From JBQDBK01 sp052090825 (GTDB lineage Bacteria; Bacillota; Clostridia; Tissierellales; Peptoniphilaceae): 64,000 bases of DNA. Below, piece after piece: positions 25,308 to 35,055 of the stretch (the stretch's first letter is position 1; each line of letters begins with the position of its first letter). Where the stretch lies: positions 57,508-121,507 of the forward strand of contig JBQDBK010000005.1 of the NCBI GenBank assembly GCA_052090825.1. Reading direction: 5' to 3'. Both the position numbers and the translations under genes were made by a program. The notes under the pieces were generated by a model, which worked only from the letters and a program-made list of their open reading frames with translations, was not told where the DNA came from and did not search any database.

Positions 25308-26636
25308 ATGACTGAAATAAAGAAAAAAGAAAATAACACTGTACATTTTGAAATGGTATTAAAAGCTGAAGATGTTAAAGCAGCTGAGGACAAAGTATTT
25401 AAGAAAAATAGAGGGTATTTTCAAATCCCAGGATTTAGAAAAGGAAAAGCACCAAGAAAGATAATTGAAAATATGTATGGATCAGGGGTGTTCTTAGAAG
25501 ATGCTATTAATGATCTTTTACCAAAATATTATGAAGAAGTAGTAAAAGAACTTGATCTTGAAGTTGTTGATCAACCACACATTAATATTGAAGAAGCTAA
25601 TTCGGGAGAAGATGTTCTTGTAGAGGTTAGCGTTGATGTAAAACCAGAAATTGAACTTCCAGAATATAAAAATCTAGAAGTTGAAGATGTAAAATATGAA
25701 GTAACTGATGAATTAATAAATAGTGAGCTTGAAAATCAAAGACATTTAAATGCAAGACTTATAAATATAGATGATAGACCAGCTGAAATGGGAGATAAAG
25801 TAAACATAGATTTTAAAGGTTTTGTTGAAGGTGAAGAATTTGAAGGTGGTTCAGCTCAGGGACAAGATTTAGAATTAGGATCAAATACTTTTATTCCAGG
25901 CTTTGAAGATCAGATTGTAGGACATGAAGTTGGAGAAGAATTTGATGTTAATGTTAATTTCCCGGAAGATTACTTTTCAGAGGATTTAAAAGGGAAAGAA
26001 GCTAAATTTGAAATTAAGTTAAACTCTATATCTAAAGAAGAATTACCAGAACTTGATGACGAATTCATAAAAGATATTTCTGAATTTGATACAGTTGAAG
26101 AATATAAAGCTGATATCAAGAAAACAAAAGAAGAAGAATTCCATAAGAGAGCAGAAATGGAAAGAGAAGAAAAAGTTCTTGATAAGGTTGTAGAGAATTT
26201 GGAGGTAGATGTTCCAGAAGGAATGGTAAACCAAGAAATTGATGGACAAGTTAGGAATTTTGATCAAAACTTAAGAGCTCAAGGTATGGGACTAGAAGAC
26301 TATGTGAAAATGATAGGAACTACACTTGAAGCTTTTAGAGAAAATTTAAGAGAAGATGCCTTAAAACAAGTGAAAAGAGGCTTAGTGATTGAAGCTATTT
26401 CTAAAAAAGAATCTATTGATGCTAGTGATGAAGAGATTGAAGCTGAAATAGACAGACTGGTTAAAGACTATTTCAAAGATGATGAAGAACAACAAAAGAA
26501 AATGAAAGAGTATATGATAGAATCTAATAAAGAGGGAATAAAAGATAATCTTGTAAGCAAAAAAACTCTTGAATTCCTTACAAAAAATGCAAAGTTTGTA
26601 GAAGCTAAAGAAGAAACTAAGGAAGAAAATAAATAA
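25308..26636 (+). CDS. tig: Trigger factor
   Basis: Ribosome-associated chaperone and peptidyl-prolyl isomerase, 442 residues. The N-terminal ribosome-binding domain has the GFRKGKAPRKIIENMYG signature. The FKBP domain is at about 155-240, with GDKVNIDFKGFVEGEEF and GFEDQIVGHEVGEEFDV. The C-terminal helical arm is highly charged. GGAGG precedes the ATG. It heads the proteostasis block with clpP 17 bases downstream, an arrangement common in Firmicutes. Confidence 0.97.
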   Translation: MTEIKKKENNTVHFEMVLKAEDVKAAEDKVFKKNRGYFQIPGFRKGKAPRKIIENMYGSGVFLEDAINDLLPKYYEEVVKELDLEVVDQPHINIEEANSGEDVLVEVSVDVKPEIELPEYKNLEVEDVKYEVTDELINSELENQRHLNARLINIDDRPAEMGDKVNIDFKGFVEGEEFEGGSAQGQDLELGSNTFIPGFEDQIVGHEVGEEFDVNVNFPEDYFSEDLKGKEAKFEIKLNSISKEELPELDDEFIKDISEFDTVEEYKADIKKTKEEEFHKRAEMEREEKVLDKVVENLEVDVPEGMVNQEIDGQVRNFDQNLRAQGMGLEDYVKMIGTTLEAFRENLREDALKQVKRGLVIEAISKKESIDASDEEIEAEIDRLVKDYFKDDEEQQKKMKEYMIESNKEGIKDNLVSKKTLEFLTKNAKFVEAKEETKEENK

Positions 26637-26653
26637 AGGGATATGGTGATAAA

Positions 26654-27238
26654 ATGGCATTAGTGCCTATGGTAGTTGAACAAACTAATCGTGGAGAAAG
26701 AAGTTATGATATATATTCAAGACTTCTTAAAGAAAGAATAATATTTTTAACAGGAGAAATAAATGATACAACAGCAGATTTAGTAGTTGCGCAACTTTTA
26801 TTTCTAGAAGCTGAAGATCCTACAAAAGATATTCAAATATATATAAATAGTCCAGGAGGATCTGTAAGTGCTGGTTTTGCTATATTTGATACAATGAAGT
26901 ATATAAAGTGTGATGTTTCTACTATGGTTATAGGTCTTGCTGCATCTATGGGAGCTTTTCTTTTAGCGGCAGGAACACCTGGGAAAAGATATGCCTTACC
27001 TAATGCTGATATTATGATTCATCAGCCTTTAGGTGGAGCTCAAGGACAAGCATCAGATATAAAAATTCATGCTGAAAAGATTCTTGAAATTAGAGAAAGA
27101 ATAAACAAAATCTTAGCAGAAGAGACAGGACAAAAACTATCAAAAGTTGAGAAAGACACAGATAGAGATTATTATTTATCTGCAGAAGAAGCCCTAAAGT
27201 ATGGATTGATAGATAAAGTAATTCAAAAGAGAGATTGA
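26654..27238 (+). CDS. clpP: ATP-dependent Clp protease proteolytic subunit
   Basis: Serine peptidase of 194 residues that forms the double-heptamer chamber. The triad is visible: S98 in GLAASMGAF, H123 in IMIHQPLGG and D172 in DTDRDYYLS. The N-terminus MALVPMVVEQTNRGERSYDI is the mature family start. It is immediately followed by clpX, its unfoldase partner, nine bases past the stop. Confidence 0.98.
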   Translation: MALVPMVVEQTNRGERSYDIYSRLLKERIIFLTGEINDTTADLVVAQLLFLEAEDPTKDIQIYINSPGGSVSAGFAIFDTMKYIKCDVSTMVIGLAASMGAFLLAAGTPGKRYALPNADIMIHQPLGGAQGQASDIKIHAEKILEIRERINKILAEETGQKLSKVEKDTDRDYYLSAEEALKYGLIDKVIQKRD

Positions 27239-27246
27239 GGTGTCAA

Positions 27247-28464
27247 ATGTCAAAATCTGAAGATATATTGAGATGTTCTTTTTGTGGAAAACCTCAAAAT
27301 CAGGTAAAAAGACTTATTGCAGGCCCTAATGTCTATATATGTAATGAGTGCGTTGAACTTTGCGATAATATATTAAATGAAGAAGGTAAAGAAGAAATAC
27401 AAAGTGATATAAAACTAAAAAAGCCATCTGAAATAAAAGAAGTTCTAGACTCCTATGTTATAAAACAAGACTCTGCTAAAAGGTCTTTAGCAGTAGCTGT
27501 TTATAATCATTATAAAAGGATAAGTTCAAAAAAAGAGTCTAATTCTGAAGTTGAATTACAAAAATCTAATATTCTAATGATAGGACCAACGGGTAGTGGA
27601 AAAACCTTATTAGCTCAAACTTTAGCTAGAATATTAAATGTCCCTTTTGTAATAGCAGATGCTACAACACTTACTGAAGCAGGTTATGTTGGGGAAGATG
27701 TTGAAAATATAATATTAAAACTTATTCAAGCTGCTGATTATGATATAGAAAGAGCAGAAAAAGGTATCATCTATATAGATGAAATTGATAAAATAGCTAG
27801 AAAAGCAGAAAATGTGTCTATAACTCGTGATGTAAGTGGTGAAGGAGTTCAACAAGCTCTATTAAAAATGATAGAAGGAACTGTAGCAAATGTACCGCCT
27901 CAAGGTGGAAGAAAGCATCCAAATCAAGAGTTTATTCAAGTGGATACAACTAATATTTTATTTATAGTAGGAGGGGCCTTTGATGGAATTGAATCTATTG
28001 TTGAATCTAGAGTATCTAAGGGATCTATGGGATTTGAATCTAAAATAGTAGATAAGGCTAAAGAAAAACTTTTAAGTCAGATTGAAACTGAAGACCTTTT
28101 AAAATTCGGTCTTATTCCGGAATTAATTGGTAGACTACCTGTAAATGTAATATTAGAAAATTTAGATGAGGAAGCTTTAGTTGAGATATTAACTAAACCC
28201 AAAAATGCTTTAATTAAACAGTATAGAGAACTTCTTAAATATGATGATGTAGAACTTGAATTTGAAAAAGAAGCTCTTAGAAGTATTGCTAAAACAGCAA
28301 TTGAAAAAAAAGCTGGGGCAAGAGGATTAAGAGGTGTAATAGAATCCATAATTATGGATATTATGTACGAAGTTCCATCTCGTGATGATATAGAAAAAGT
28401 AATTGTAACAAAAGATAGTGTTTTAGGGAAAAAAGCTCCTAAGCTTATTTTAAAAGATGAATAG
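27247..28464 (+). CDS. clpX: ATP-dependent Clp protease ATP-binding subunit ClpX
   Basis: 405-residue AAA+ unfoldase. The N-terminal zinc domain has C10, C13, C32 and C35. The ATPase core has Walker A GPTGSGKT, Walker B IIYIDEIDKI, the pore loop in EAGYVGEDVE, and the ClpP-binding loop region IGFGAN-like sequence replaced here by VSKGSMGFES. The C-terminal domain has GARGLRG. The ATG at 27247 follows GAGGTG at good distance; the TTG at 27235 inside clpP is rejected. Confidence 0.97.
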   Translation: MSKSEDILRCSFCGKPQNQVKRLIAGPNVYICNECVELCDNILNEEGKEEIQSDIKLKKPSEIKEVLDSYVIKQDSAKRSLAVAVYNHYKRISSKKESNSEVELQKSNILMIGPTGSGKTLLAQTLARILNVPFVIADATTLTEAGYVGEDVENIILKLIQAADYDIERAEKGIIYIDEIDKIARKAENVSITRDVSGEGVQQALLKMIEGTVANVPPQGGRKHPNQEFIQVDTTNILFIVGGAFDGIESIVESRVSKGSMGFESKIVDKAKEKLLSQIETEDLLKFGLIPELIGRLPVNVILENLDEEALVEILTKPKNALIKQYRELLKYDDVELEFEKEALRSIAKTAIEKKAGARGLRGVIESIIMDIMYEVPSRDDIEKVIVTKDSVLGKKAPKLILKDE

Positions 28465-28466
28465 TT

Positions 28467-28499
28467 TTAGGCTCACCTTAATAAAGTGAGCCTAATTTT
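28467..28499 (+). terminator. Hairpin after clpX
   Basis: Ten-pair stem TTAGGCTCAC / GTGAGCCTAA with a nine-base loop and only TTTTA after it. It can act as a partial terminator or 3'-end stabiliser between clpX and lon. Confidence 0.65.
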
Positions 28500-28516
28500 A
28501 CATTGGTGGTGAAAAA

Positions 28517-30835
28517 ATGAAAGAAAAAACAAAAATGCCCTTAATAGCCCTTAGAGACTTAGTAATTTTTCCGAGAATGGTAACTCATTTTGATTGTGGC
28601 AGGCCTAAAAGTGTAGCTGCAGTGGAAGCTGCAGAAATGAAAGATTCGCTTGTTTTTGTAATAACACAAAAAGATGATAGTATAGAAAACCCCTCTAAAG
28701 AAGATCTATTTTCTGTAGGAACTATAGTTGTAATAAAACAAATCTTAAAGCTTCCGGGTGGGATAGTGAGAGTTCTAGTAGAAGGGGTCAATAGAGCAAA
28801 ACTTTTAAACCTATATTCAGATAATGATTATTTAGAGGCTGATTTAGAGTCTTATAGTGAAGAAAAAACTGAAGAAGATAATAAAGAAATTGAAGCAGCT
28901 AAAAGACTTGTTAAGGCAGACTTAGAATCTTATAGTCAACTTCAACCTAGATTGGTTCCAGGTTTATTAGAATCTGTAGCTGATGAATCTACAGCTTCTT
29001 CACTAGTAGATACAACGGCTGCATATATTGACTTAAAAATGGAAAAGTCCCAAGAATTATTAGAATGCTTAGATTCTTATGAAAGGCTTTTATTATTTCA
29101 TGGGATATTACAAAGTGAAATTGAATTATTATCTATAGAAAAAAATATAGATAGTAAGGTTAAGTCTAAGATGAGCAAAATTCAACGTGAGTACTATCTT
29201 AAGGAGCAATTAAAGGTAATACATGAAGAATTAGGAGATGAAAATGAGGAAGATATATATTCTAGTTATAGAGAAAAAATAGAAAATAAAGAGCTTCCTG
29301 ATCAAGTAAGAGAAAAAGCCTTAAAGGAAATTTCCAAGCTATCTAAAATAAATTCAGCATCTCCTGAGTATTCTGTAATATTAAATTATTTAGATTGGAT
29401 ATTAGAACTTCCTTGGTTGGAATCAGCTGAAGAAACTATAGATTTAAATAGGGCTAGAAAAATTTTAAATAATGAGCATTATGGACTTAAATCAGTTAAG
29501 GAAAGAATTCTAGAATTTATAGCAGTCAGAAAGCTATCAAAGAGTACAAAGGGCCCCATACTTTGTCTAGTAGGACCACCTGGGGTAGGTAAAACTTCAA
29601 TAGCAACTTCAATAGCTAAAGCTCTAAATAAAAAGTTTTTAAGAATGAGTTTAGGTGGAGTTACAGATGAAGCGGAAATAAGAGGTCATAGAAGAACTTA
29701 TGTAGGTGCTTTACCTGGCAAAATAATAACTTTATTAAAAAAATCAAAAGAAAATAATCCGGTATTTTTATTAGATGAAATAGATAAGGTTGGAAGTAAT
29801 TATAGAGGTGATCCGGCTAGTGGTTTATTAGAAGTACTAGATCCAGAACAAAATTCCACTTTTACAGATCATTATTTAGAGCTACCCTTTGACTTATCAA
29901 AAGTGTTTTTTATAGCAACGGCGAATAATGTTCAAACTATACCTAAGCCTCTTTTAGATAGGATGGAAATTATAAGAATAGGGGGATATACACCATCAGA
30001 AAAATACAATATAGCTAAGAAATATTTGTTACCTAAACAAATTGAAGATAATGGATTAAAAAAATCTCAGTTCAAGTTATCTGATGGAGCAATAAAAGAT
30101 ATAATAAATTATTATACCAGAGAAGCTGGAGTTAGGTCTTTAGAGAAAGAGATATCAAAAATGGCTAGAAAAGCTGCTCTTCAAATAGTTGAAGAAGAAA
30201 AAGACAAAGTTTCAGTAACTTCTAGAAATATAAATAAATTTTTAGGGGAGAAAAAATTCACCTTTGATTTACTTGATGAAGAAGATAGAATAGGTGTTGT
30301 AAATGGTCTAGCTTGGACTCAAGTAGGTGGGGAAACCTTAGCAGTGGAAACCACAATAATGAAAGGAAAGGGGAAGATAACCTTAACTGGACAACTAGGA
30401 GATGTAATGAAAGAATCTGCTGTAACAGCTATTTCCTATATAGCCAGTAATGCAGAATACTATGGATTGGATTCTAATTTTAGAAATGAATATGATGTTC
30501 ATATCCATGTACCAGAGGGAGCTGTTCCAAAGGATGGGCCATCGGCTGGTGTTACTATTACCATAAGTGTTTTATCTGCCTTAACTAAAAATCCTGTTGA
30601 TAGAGAAGTTGCTATGACAGGCGAAATAACTTTAAGAGGTAGAGTATTAGCCATAGGAGGCTTAAAAGAAAAACTTTTAGCCGCTGAAAGAATGGGAGTT
30701 AAAAAAGTAATAATCCCATTTGAGAATAAAAAAGATCTAGTAGAAATAGAAACTAATGTTTTGGAAAACCTGCAGATTGTATTTGCTAAGGATATAAAAG
30801 ATGTATATAAAGAGGCCATAAAGGAGAAAAGATGA
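28517..30835 (+). CDS. lon: ATP-dependent Lon protease
   Basis: 772-residue soluble LonA. The N-terminal substrate domain starts MPLIALRDLVIFPRMVTHFD. The AAA+ domain has Walker A GPPGVGKTS and Walker B VFLLDEIDKVG. The C-terminal protease has the serine-lysine dyad S676 in PKDGPSAG and K719 in LKEKLLAA. GGTGGTGAA precedes the ATG. It overlaps engB by four bases, so the GTPase is translated with it. Confidence 0.98.
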   Translation: MKEKTKMPLIALRDLVIFPRMVTHFDCGRPKSVAAVEAAEMKDSLVFVITQKDDSIENPSKEDLFSVGTIVVIKQILKLPGGIVRVLVEGVNRAKLLNLYSDNDYLEADLESYSEEKTEEDNKEIEAAKRLVKADLESYSQLQPRLVPGLLESVADESTASSLVDTTAAYIDLKMEKSQELLECLDSYERLLLFHGILQSEIELLSIEKNIDSKVKSKMSKIQREYYLKEQLKVIHEELGDENEEDIYSSYREKIENKELPDQVREKALKEISKLSKINSASPEYSVILNYLDWILELPWLESAEETIDLNRARKILNNEHYGLKSVKERILEFIAVRKLSKSTKGPILCLVGPPGVGKTSIATSIAKALNKKFLRMSLGGVTDEAEIRGHRRTYVGALPGKIITLLKKSKENNPVFLLDEIDKVGSNYRGDPASGLLEVLDPEQNSTFTDHYLELPFDLSKVFFIATANNVQTIPKPLLDRMEIIRIGGYTPSEKYNIAKKYLLPKQIEDNGLKKSQFKLSDGAIKDIINYYTREAGVRSLEKEISKMARKAALQIVEEEKDKVSVTSRNINKFLGEKKFTFDLLDEEDRIGVVNGLAWTQVGGETLAVETTIMKGKGKITLTGQLGDVMKESAVTAISYIASNAEYYGLDSNFRNEYDVHIHVPEGAVPKDGPSAGVTITISVLSALTKNPVDREVAMTGEITLRGRVLAIGGLKEKLLAAERMGVKKVIIPFENKKDLVEIETNVLENLQIVFAKDIKDVYKEAIKEKR

Positions 30836-31431
30836 AAATAAATAAGTCAGAACTTGAAGCAGTTGCTGTTAGAGAAAATCAATATCCTGATTCTAGTTTA
30901 TATGAATTATCATTTGCTGGCAGGTCTAATGTAGGTAAATCTTCTTTTATAAATGCTATGCTAGGAAGAAAAAATTTGGCTAGAACATCATCCACTCCAG
31001 GCAAGACAAGAACTATAAACTTCTATAAGGTAAACAATGATTTAAGACTTGTTGACCTTCCTGGATATGGTTATGCTAAAGTTTCAAAGACTGAGCAAGG
31101 TTCATGGGCAGGTGTAATAAATGAGTATTTAGAAGTTAGAGAAAATTTATTAGAGGTTGTTCTTTTAGTCGATATAAGACATGAGCCTACTAATCAAGAT
31201 TTAGAGATGTATAATTATATTATAGCTAGTGGATTTTCAGGAATTGTAATTGCAACAAAAGCCGATAAAATATCTAGAGGGAAATATGGTCCAGCTCTAT
31301 CTAAAATAGCCAAAAAGCTTAATATCGAAAATAGTGATATGATTATACCTTTTTCATCTGTGGATAAGAAAACAGTAGATGAGATGTGGGAAATATTTGA
31401 AGATATTATAAAAGAGAATGGAAAAAATTAG
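30832..31431 (+). CDS. engB: Ribosome biogenesis GTP-binding protein EngB/YsxC
   Basis: TRAFAC-class GTPase of 199 residues needed for 50S subunit assembly. G1 is GRSNVGKSSF, G2 T in SSTPGKTRTINFY, G3 DLPGYGYAK, G4 TKADK, and G5 FSS. The ATG overlaps the lon stop (ATGA). The lon-engB pairing is common in Firmicutes. Confidence 0.96.
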   Translation: MKINKSELEAVAVRENQYPDSSLYELSFAGRSNVGKSSFINAMLGRKNLARTSSTPGKTRTINFYKVNNDLRLVDLPGYGYAKVSKTEQGSWAGVINEYLEVRENLLEVVLLVDIRHEPTNQDLEMYNYIIASGFSGIVIATKADKISRGKYGPALSKIAKKLNIENSDMIIPFSSVDKKTVDEMWEIFEDIIKENGKN

Positions 31432-31488
31432 ATAATGAAGAGTAAATAAAAAGGTGCTTAAGCACCTTTTTATTTACTCTTCATTATC
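31431..31488. terminator. 58-bp perfect palindrome acting as a bidirectional terminator
   Basis: Two exact 29-base arms meet at 31459/31460. The inner part, AAAAAGGTGCTTAAGCACC plus T run, is a normal terminator on both strands. The outer part repeats GATAATGAAGAGTAA in both orientations. It begins at the last base of the engB stop codon and contains the last four codons and stop of the minus-strand SLH gene. Confidence 0.9.
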
Positions 31489-32781
31489 TTTAACAAAACT
31501 CACATTAACTTCTGAGTCTTGTTTAATAATAAAACTATATTCTCCATCTGCATCTAAGACTTTTTTCTTTTTACCATTAATAAACAAGTTATCTATTTTA
31601 TAACCTGGTGGTATATTAATTTTTAAGTCAACTCTTGAATTTTCTTCAAATAAATAGCCGTTTAAACTACTGATGTTATCGCCAAGAGAAAGTTTAAATT
31701 TTTTATTTGGACAATCATCTAAAACGAAGGTTAAAGTTTTATCGGATTCACTCATTATAACATAAGTCTCCATGTCAAGTTTATTTGGAGAAATTACTTT
31801 TAATAAATACCTACCTGTTTTTAATTTATCTCCGTTTAAAAATTCTTCATTATTAATAAAAAGTCTAGAATCTATAAAATTATTTTCTTTATCAAGTGTA
31901 ATTATATTTAGTTTTCCATAGGTAATTTTCAATTTAAGATCTAATTTTGCATCTCTAATATCATCCATAAGTTTTATAATTTCACTTTGACTTAAATTTT
32001 CGTTTTCAAATAAATTACTAGCTTGCAATAATGTAGCCTTTAATTTAGAAACTGATTCTTGGGTGTATAAACTAAGATCAATATTTTTTGTTTCCTCAAT
32101 CAAATCTTCAAATTCTTTAATAGTTTTCCTATATTTTTCATCTATAATATGGTTGGAAGGGTTTTTTTCTATAAATATATCATTTATCTTTCTTTCTCTG
32201 CCATATTTTTCAATACAAAGAGAAAGAATTTTAGAAAATTCTCCTCTAGTAATTTTATTATCAGGTTTAAATAAGTAGTTTGTATATCCGTTAATAACTT
32301 TATCTTCTAATAATTTTGAAATATATAACTTAGATTTTAGATTTAAATCATCAATATCTAGAAAATATTTGTAGTGTGATTTATCGCCCTCCAAATCGTA
32401 AAGATAACCTAGAATATTAATTATCTCAATTCTACTTATATAGTCATTGTCAAAATGTATGTTATCTTCAATGTAGCCATAAGCTAAAGCTTTTTTTAAG
32501 TCTTCATAAAACCATTGAGAATCATCTATATTTTGAAATTTAAAATCTTTCATATCGGTAAATCCAAAAAGTTTATTAATTATTTTATAAGATTCAGCTT
32601 TTGTAATAAATTTATCTGGAAGAAATTTATTATTTTCATAGCCGTCAATTAAACCTATTTTATCAATGTGAGTTATGTATTTTTTAGCCCAATGATTATC
32701 TATATCATTATATTCTTTTGAGAACACAGTATTAGGAATCAATATTAAAATTAATAAAAATAATGAAATAAGTTTTCTCAT
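31474..32781 (-). CDS. Secreted SLH-domain surface protein
   Basis: 435 residues. A signal peptide (about 1-21, MRKLISLFLLILILIPNTVFS) is followed by three S-layer homology repeats at about 25-195, recognisable from DIDNHWAKKYI, GLIDGYENNKFLPD and KVINGYTNYLFKPDNKITRGEF. SLH repeats anchor proteins to cell-wall polymers. Residues about 220-285 are coiled and resemble a FIVAR-type spacer; the rest looks beta-rich with a PPGYKIDNLFINGK motif. GAGGTGAT precedes the start. The ligand or partner is unknown. It is monocistronic. Confidence 0.87.
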   Translation of the reverse strand: MRKLISLFLLILILIPNTVFSKEYNDIDNHWAKKYITHIDKIGLIDGYENNKFLPDKFITKAESYKIINKLFGFTDMKDFKFQNIDDSQWFYEDLKKALAYGYIEDNIHFDNDYISRIEIINILGYLYDLEGDKSHYKYFLDIDDLNLKSKLYISKLLEDKVINGYTNYLFKPDNKITRGEFSKILSLCIEKYGRERKINDIFIEKNPSNHIIDEKYRKTIKEFEDLIEETKNIDLSLYTQESVSKLKATLLQASNLFENENLSQSEIIKLMDDIRDAKLDLKLKITYGKLNIITLDKENNFIDSRLFINNEEFLNGDKLKTGRYLLKVISPNKLDMETYVIMSESDKTLTFVLDDCPNKKFKLSLGDNISSLNGYLFEENSRVDLKINIPPGYKIDNLFINGKKKKVLDADGEYSFIIKQDSEVNVSFVKDNEE

Positions 32782-32904
32782 TTGATCACCTCTTAAATAT
32801 ATAATAACCTTAGATTAACTATAAATCAATTTATAGTTTTATATAGATTTTAAATTATAGATTTTAAATTTGGGTAAATTATTAATATAATAAGGAGGCA
32901 GTTT

Positions 32905-33894
32905 ATGGACAATATAAGTAAAGTTTATAAAGGGATTTATAGGGTGATAATACCCTTAAGGGGAAATCCTTTAAAGGCAATAAATATATATGTTATTAAA
33001 CAAGGAGAAGATAGTTTGGTTATAGATACTGGTTTTAATACTGATGAAATTTTGTCTATGACTAAAGAGTATATAAGAGAATTAAATATTAATTTAGAAA
33101 AAACTATTTTATTTATAACTCATCTTCATTCCGATCACGCAGGTTTAATAAACTATTATCAAGAAAATGGAGCTAAAGTATGCATGAATCCAGTTGATGC
33201 TGAATTATTAGATAGTTTTAGATTTAGACATGGGAAACACTGGACTAGAATAGAAGAGTATGGAAGACTTCAAGGTTTGGGAGTTGAAAATCTAAAATTA
33301 GAAGACCACCCTGGGTATAAGTATAGGCCTCGCAAAGCTTTTAAGTATGAGGCAAAAAATCCAGGTGACAAACTAAAAATAGGAGATTTCAACTTTGAGG
33401 TAGTTTCACTTTCTGGGCACACACCTGGCATGGTAGGGTTATATGATAAGGGAAAAAGTATTTTATTTGGAGGAGACCATATACTTTTTAAAATAACTTC
33501 TAATATCCAATTTTGGGGGTTTGAATTTGGAGATAGTTTAGGAAAATATTTAGAAAACTTAAAAAAAGTAAAGAGTATGAATATAAAGCATCTTTACAGC
33601 TCACACAGAGATCTTTTAAAAGATGTTAATGGAAGAATAGACCAGTTGATTGACCATCATGATAAACGTCTGCAAGAAGCTTACAATGCCTTAAAAGAAG
33701 GACCATCTACAGTTAGAGATGTTACAATGAAGATGAAATGGGATATTAGGGCTAAGAACTGGGATGAATTTCCAAGTTCACAAAAATGGTTTGCTGTTGG
33801 AGAGGCTCATGCCCACCTTGAAAGGCTTAGATATTTGAGAAAAGTTGATTATGAGAAGTCAGAAGAAGGTATTTTATTTTATTATATAAAATAA
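32905..33894 (+). CDS. MBL-fold metallo-hydrolase
   Basis: 329-residue metallo-beta-lactamase-fold enzyme. The metal site is THLHSDHAG (HxHxDH) near residue 73, followed by SGHTPGM, GGDHILF and SSHRD for the later ligands. The C-terminal 80 residues form a helical winged extension seen in many hydrolases annotated as glyoxalase II-like or hydroxyacylglutathione hydrolase-like. The substrate is not predictable. AAGGAGG precedes the ATG; GGGTAAATT lies about 33 bases upstream. Confidence 0.88.
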   Translation: MDNISKVYKGIYRVIIPLRGNPLKAINIYVIKQGEDSLVIDTGFNTDEILSMTKEYIRELNINLEKTILFITHLHSDHAGLINYYQENGAKVCMNPVDAELLDSFRFRHGKHWTRIEEYGRLQGLGVENLKLEDHPGYKYRPRKAFKYEAKNPGDKLKIGDFNFEVVSLSGHTPGMVGLYDKGKSILFGGDHILFKITSNIQFWGFEFGDSLGKYLENLKKVKSMNIKHLYSSHRDLLKDVNGRIDQLIDHHDKRLQEAYNALKEGPSTVRDVTMKMKWDIRAKNWDEFPSSQKWFAVGEAHAHLERLRYLRKVDYEKSEEGILFYYIK

Positions 33895-33981
33895 AAAATA
33901 CTTAAGAGATTTAATTATTTCTTATTCTATTATATAATAGAATTGATTTTATAATTGATTTTATATTGGAGGGAGAATAAA

Positions 33982-34956
33982 ATGGATTTAATTAAAAATT
34001 TAAAAGAACAATTAACTGGAAAAGATGTAACTATAGTATTTCCAGAAGGTGAAGATGAAAGAATTTTAGAAGCTGCTAATAAACTAGCTAGCGAAGATGC
34101 GGTTAAGCCCTTATTGTTAGGTAAGAGAGAAGAAGTTGAAGCTACTGCAGAAAAACTTAATATAGTTTTAGAAAATTTAGATTTTATTGATCCTAGGGAA
34201 TATAAGGATATAGATTTTCTAGTAGAAAAACTAGTGGAAAGACGTAAAGGTAAGCTAGATGAAGCAGGAGCAAGAAAATTATTATTAGAAGATCCAAATT
34301 ACTTTGGAACAATGCTTGTTTATACAAAAGCAGTAGATGGAATGGTATCTGGAGCGGTTCATACAACAGGAAATACAGTTAGGCCAGCCTTACAAATTAT
34401 TAAGACTAAAGAAGGATTTAAAAGAACAAGCGGAGCCTTTCTTTTAATTAAAGAAGACAGGGTTTATATTATGGCAGATTGTGCTATTAATATAGAGCTT
34501 GATGCACAAGGGCTTGCTGAAGTAGCGGTTATAACAAATCAAACAGCTAAACAATTTGGAATGGATCCTAAGGTTGCTATGCTTTCTTTCTCTACAAAAG
34601 GTTCAGCTAAACATGAACTAGTAGATAAGGTTGCAAATGCTACTAAAATAGCACATGAACTTGATCCTGATATGGTTGTTGATGGAGAGCTTCAATTTGA
34701 TAGTGCTTTCGTACCAGAAATAGCTAAAAGAAAAGCTCCTAATTCAAAGGTAGCAGGTTATGCTAATGTATTTATTATGCCTTCAATAGATGCAGGAAAT
34801 ATTGGATATAAATTAGTTCAAAGATTTGGTGGATATAAGGCGGTAGGTCCTATCCTACAAGGCTTAAATGCTCCAGTTAATGATTTATCTAGAGGTTGTA
34901 ATACTGAAGAAGCTCATGATTTAGCAATAATTACAGCTGCACAAGCAGTATTATAA
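33982..34956 (+). CDS. pta: Phosphate acetyltransferase
   Basis: 324-residue short-form Pta, converting acetyl-CoA and phosphate to acetyl phosphate for ATP generation with an acetate kinase not seen in this window. Sequence support: VFPEGEDERILEAANKL, MVSGAVHTTGNTVRPALQII and NVFIMPSIDAGNIGYKLVQR. A phosphate butyryltransferase is less likely given these signatures. The ATG at 33982 follows GGAGGGAG; the frame extends further up without a ribosome site. Confidence 0.94.
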   Translation: MDLIKNLKEQLTGKDVTIVFPEGEDERILEAANKLASEDAVKPLLLGKREEVEATAEKLNIVLENLDFIDPREYKDIDFLVEKLVERRKGKLDEAGARKLLLEDPNYFGTMLVYTKAVDGMVSGAVHTTGNTVRPALQIIKTKEGFKRTSGAFLLIKEDRVYIMADCAINIELDAQGLAEVAVITNQTAKQFGMDPKVAMLSFSTKGSAKHELVDKVANATKIAHELDPDMVVDGELQFDSAFVPEIAKRKAPNSKVAGYANVFIMPSIDAGNIGYKLVQRFGGYKAVGPILQGLNAPVNDLSRGCNTEEAHDLAIITAAQAVL

Positions 34957-34980
34957 TATAATATAAAATTAATTTAAATT

Positions 34981-35037
34981 ATAAAAATAAGTTACTATAG
35001 GATATTTTCAGCCTATAGTAACTTATTTTTATAAGAT
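34981..35037 (+). terminator. Long-stem terminator of pta
   Basis: A 21-pair perfect stem at 34981-35001 and 35012-35032 (core AAGTTACTATAGG) with loop ATATTTTCAG, and T-rich flanks on both strands. It may also serve the convergent lipoprotein gene. Confidence 0.85.
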
Positions 35038-35055
35038 TTATTATACACCCATTGA

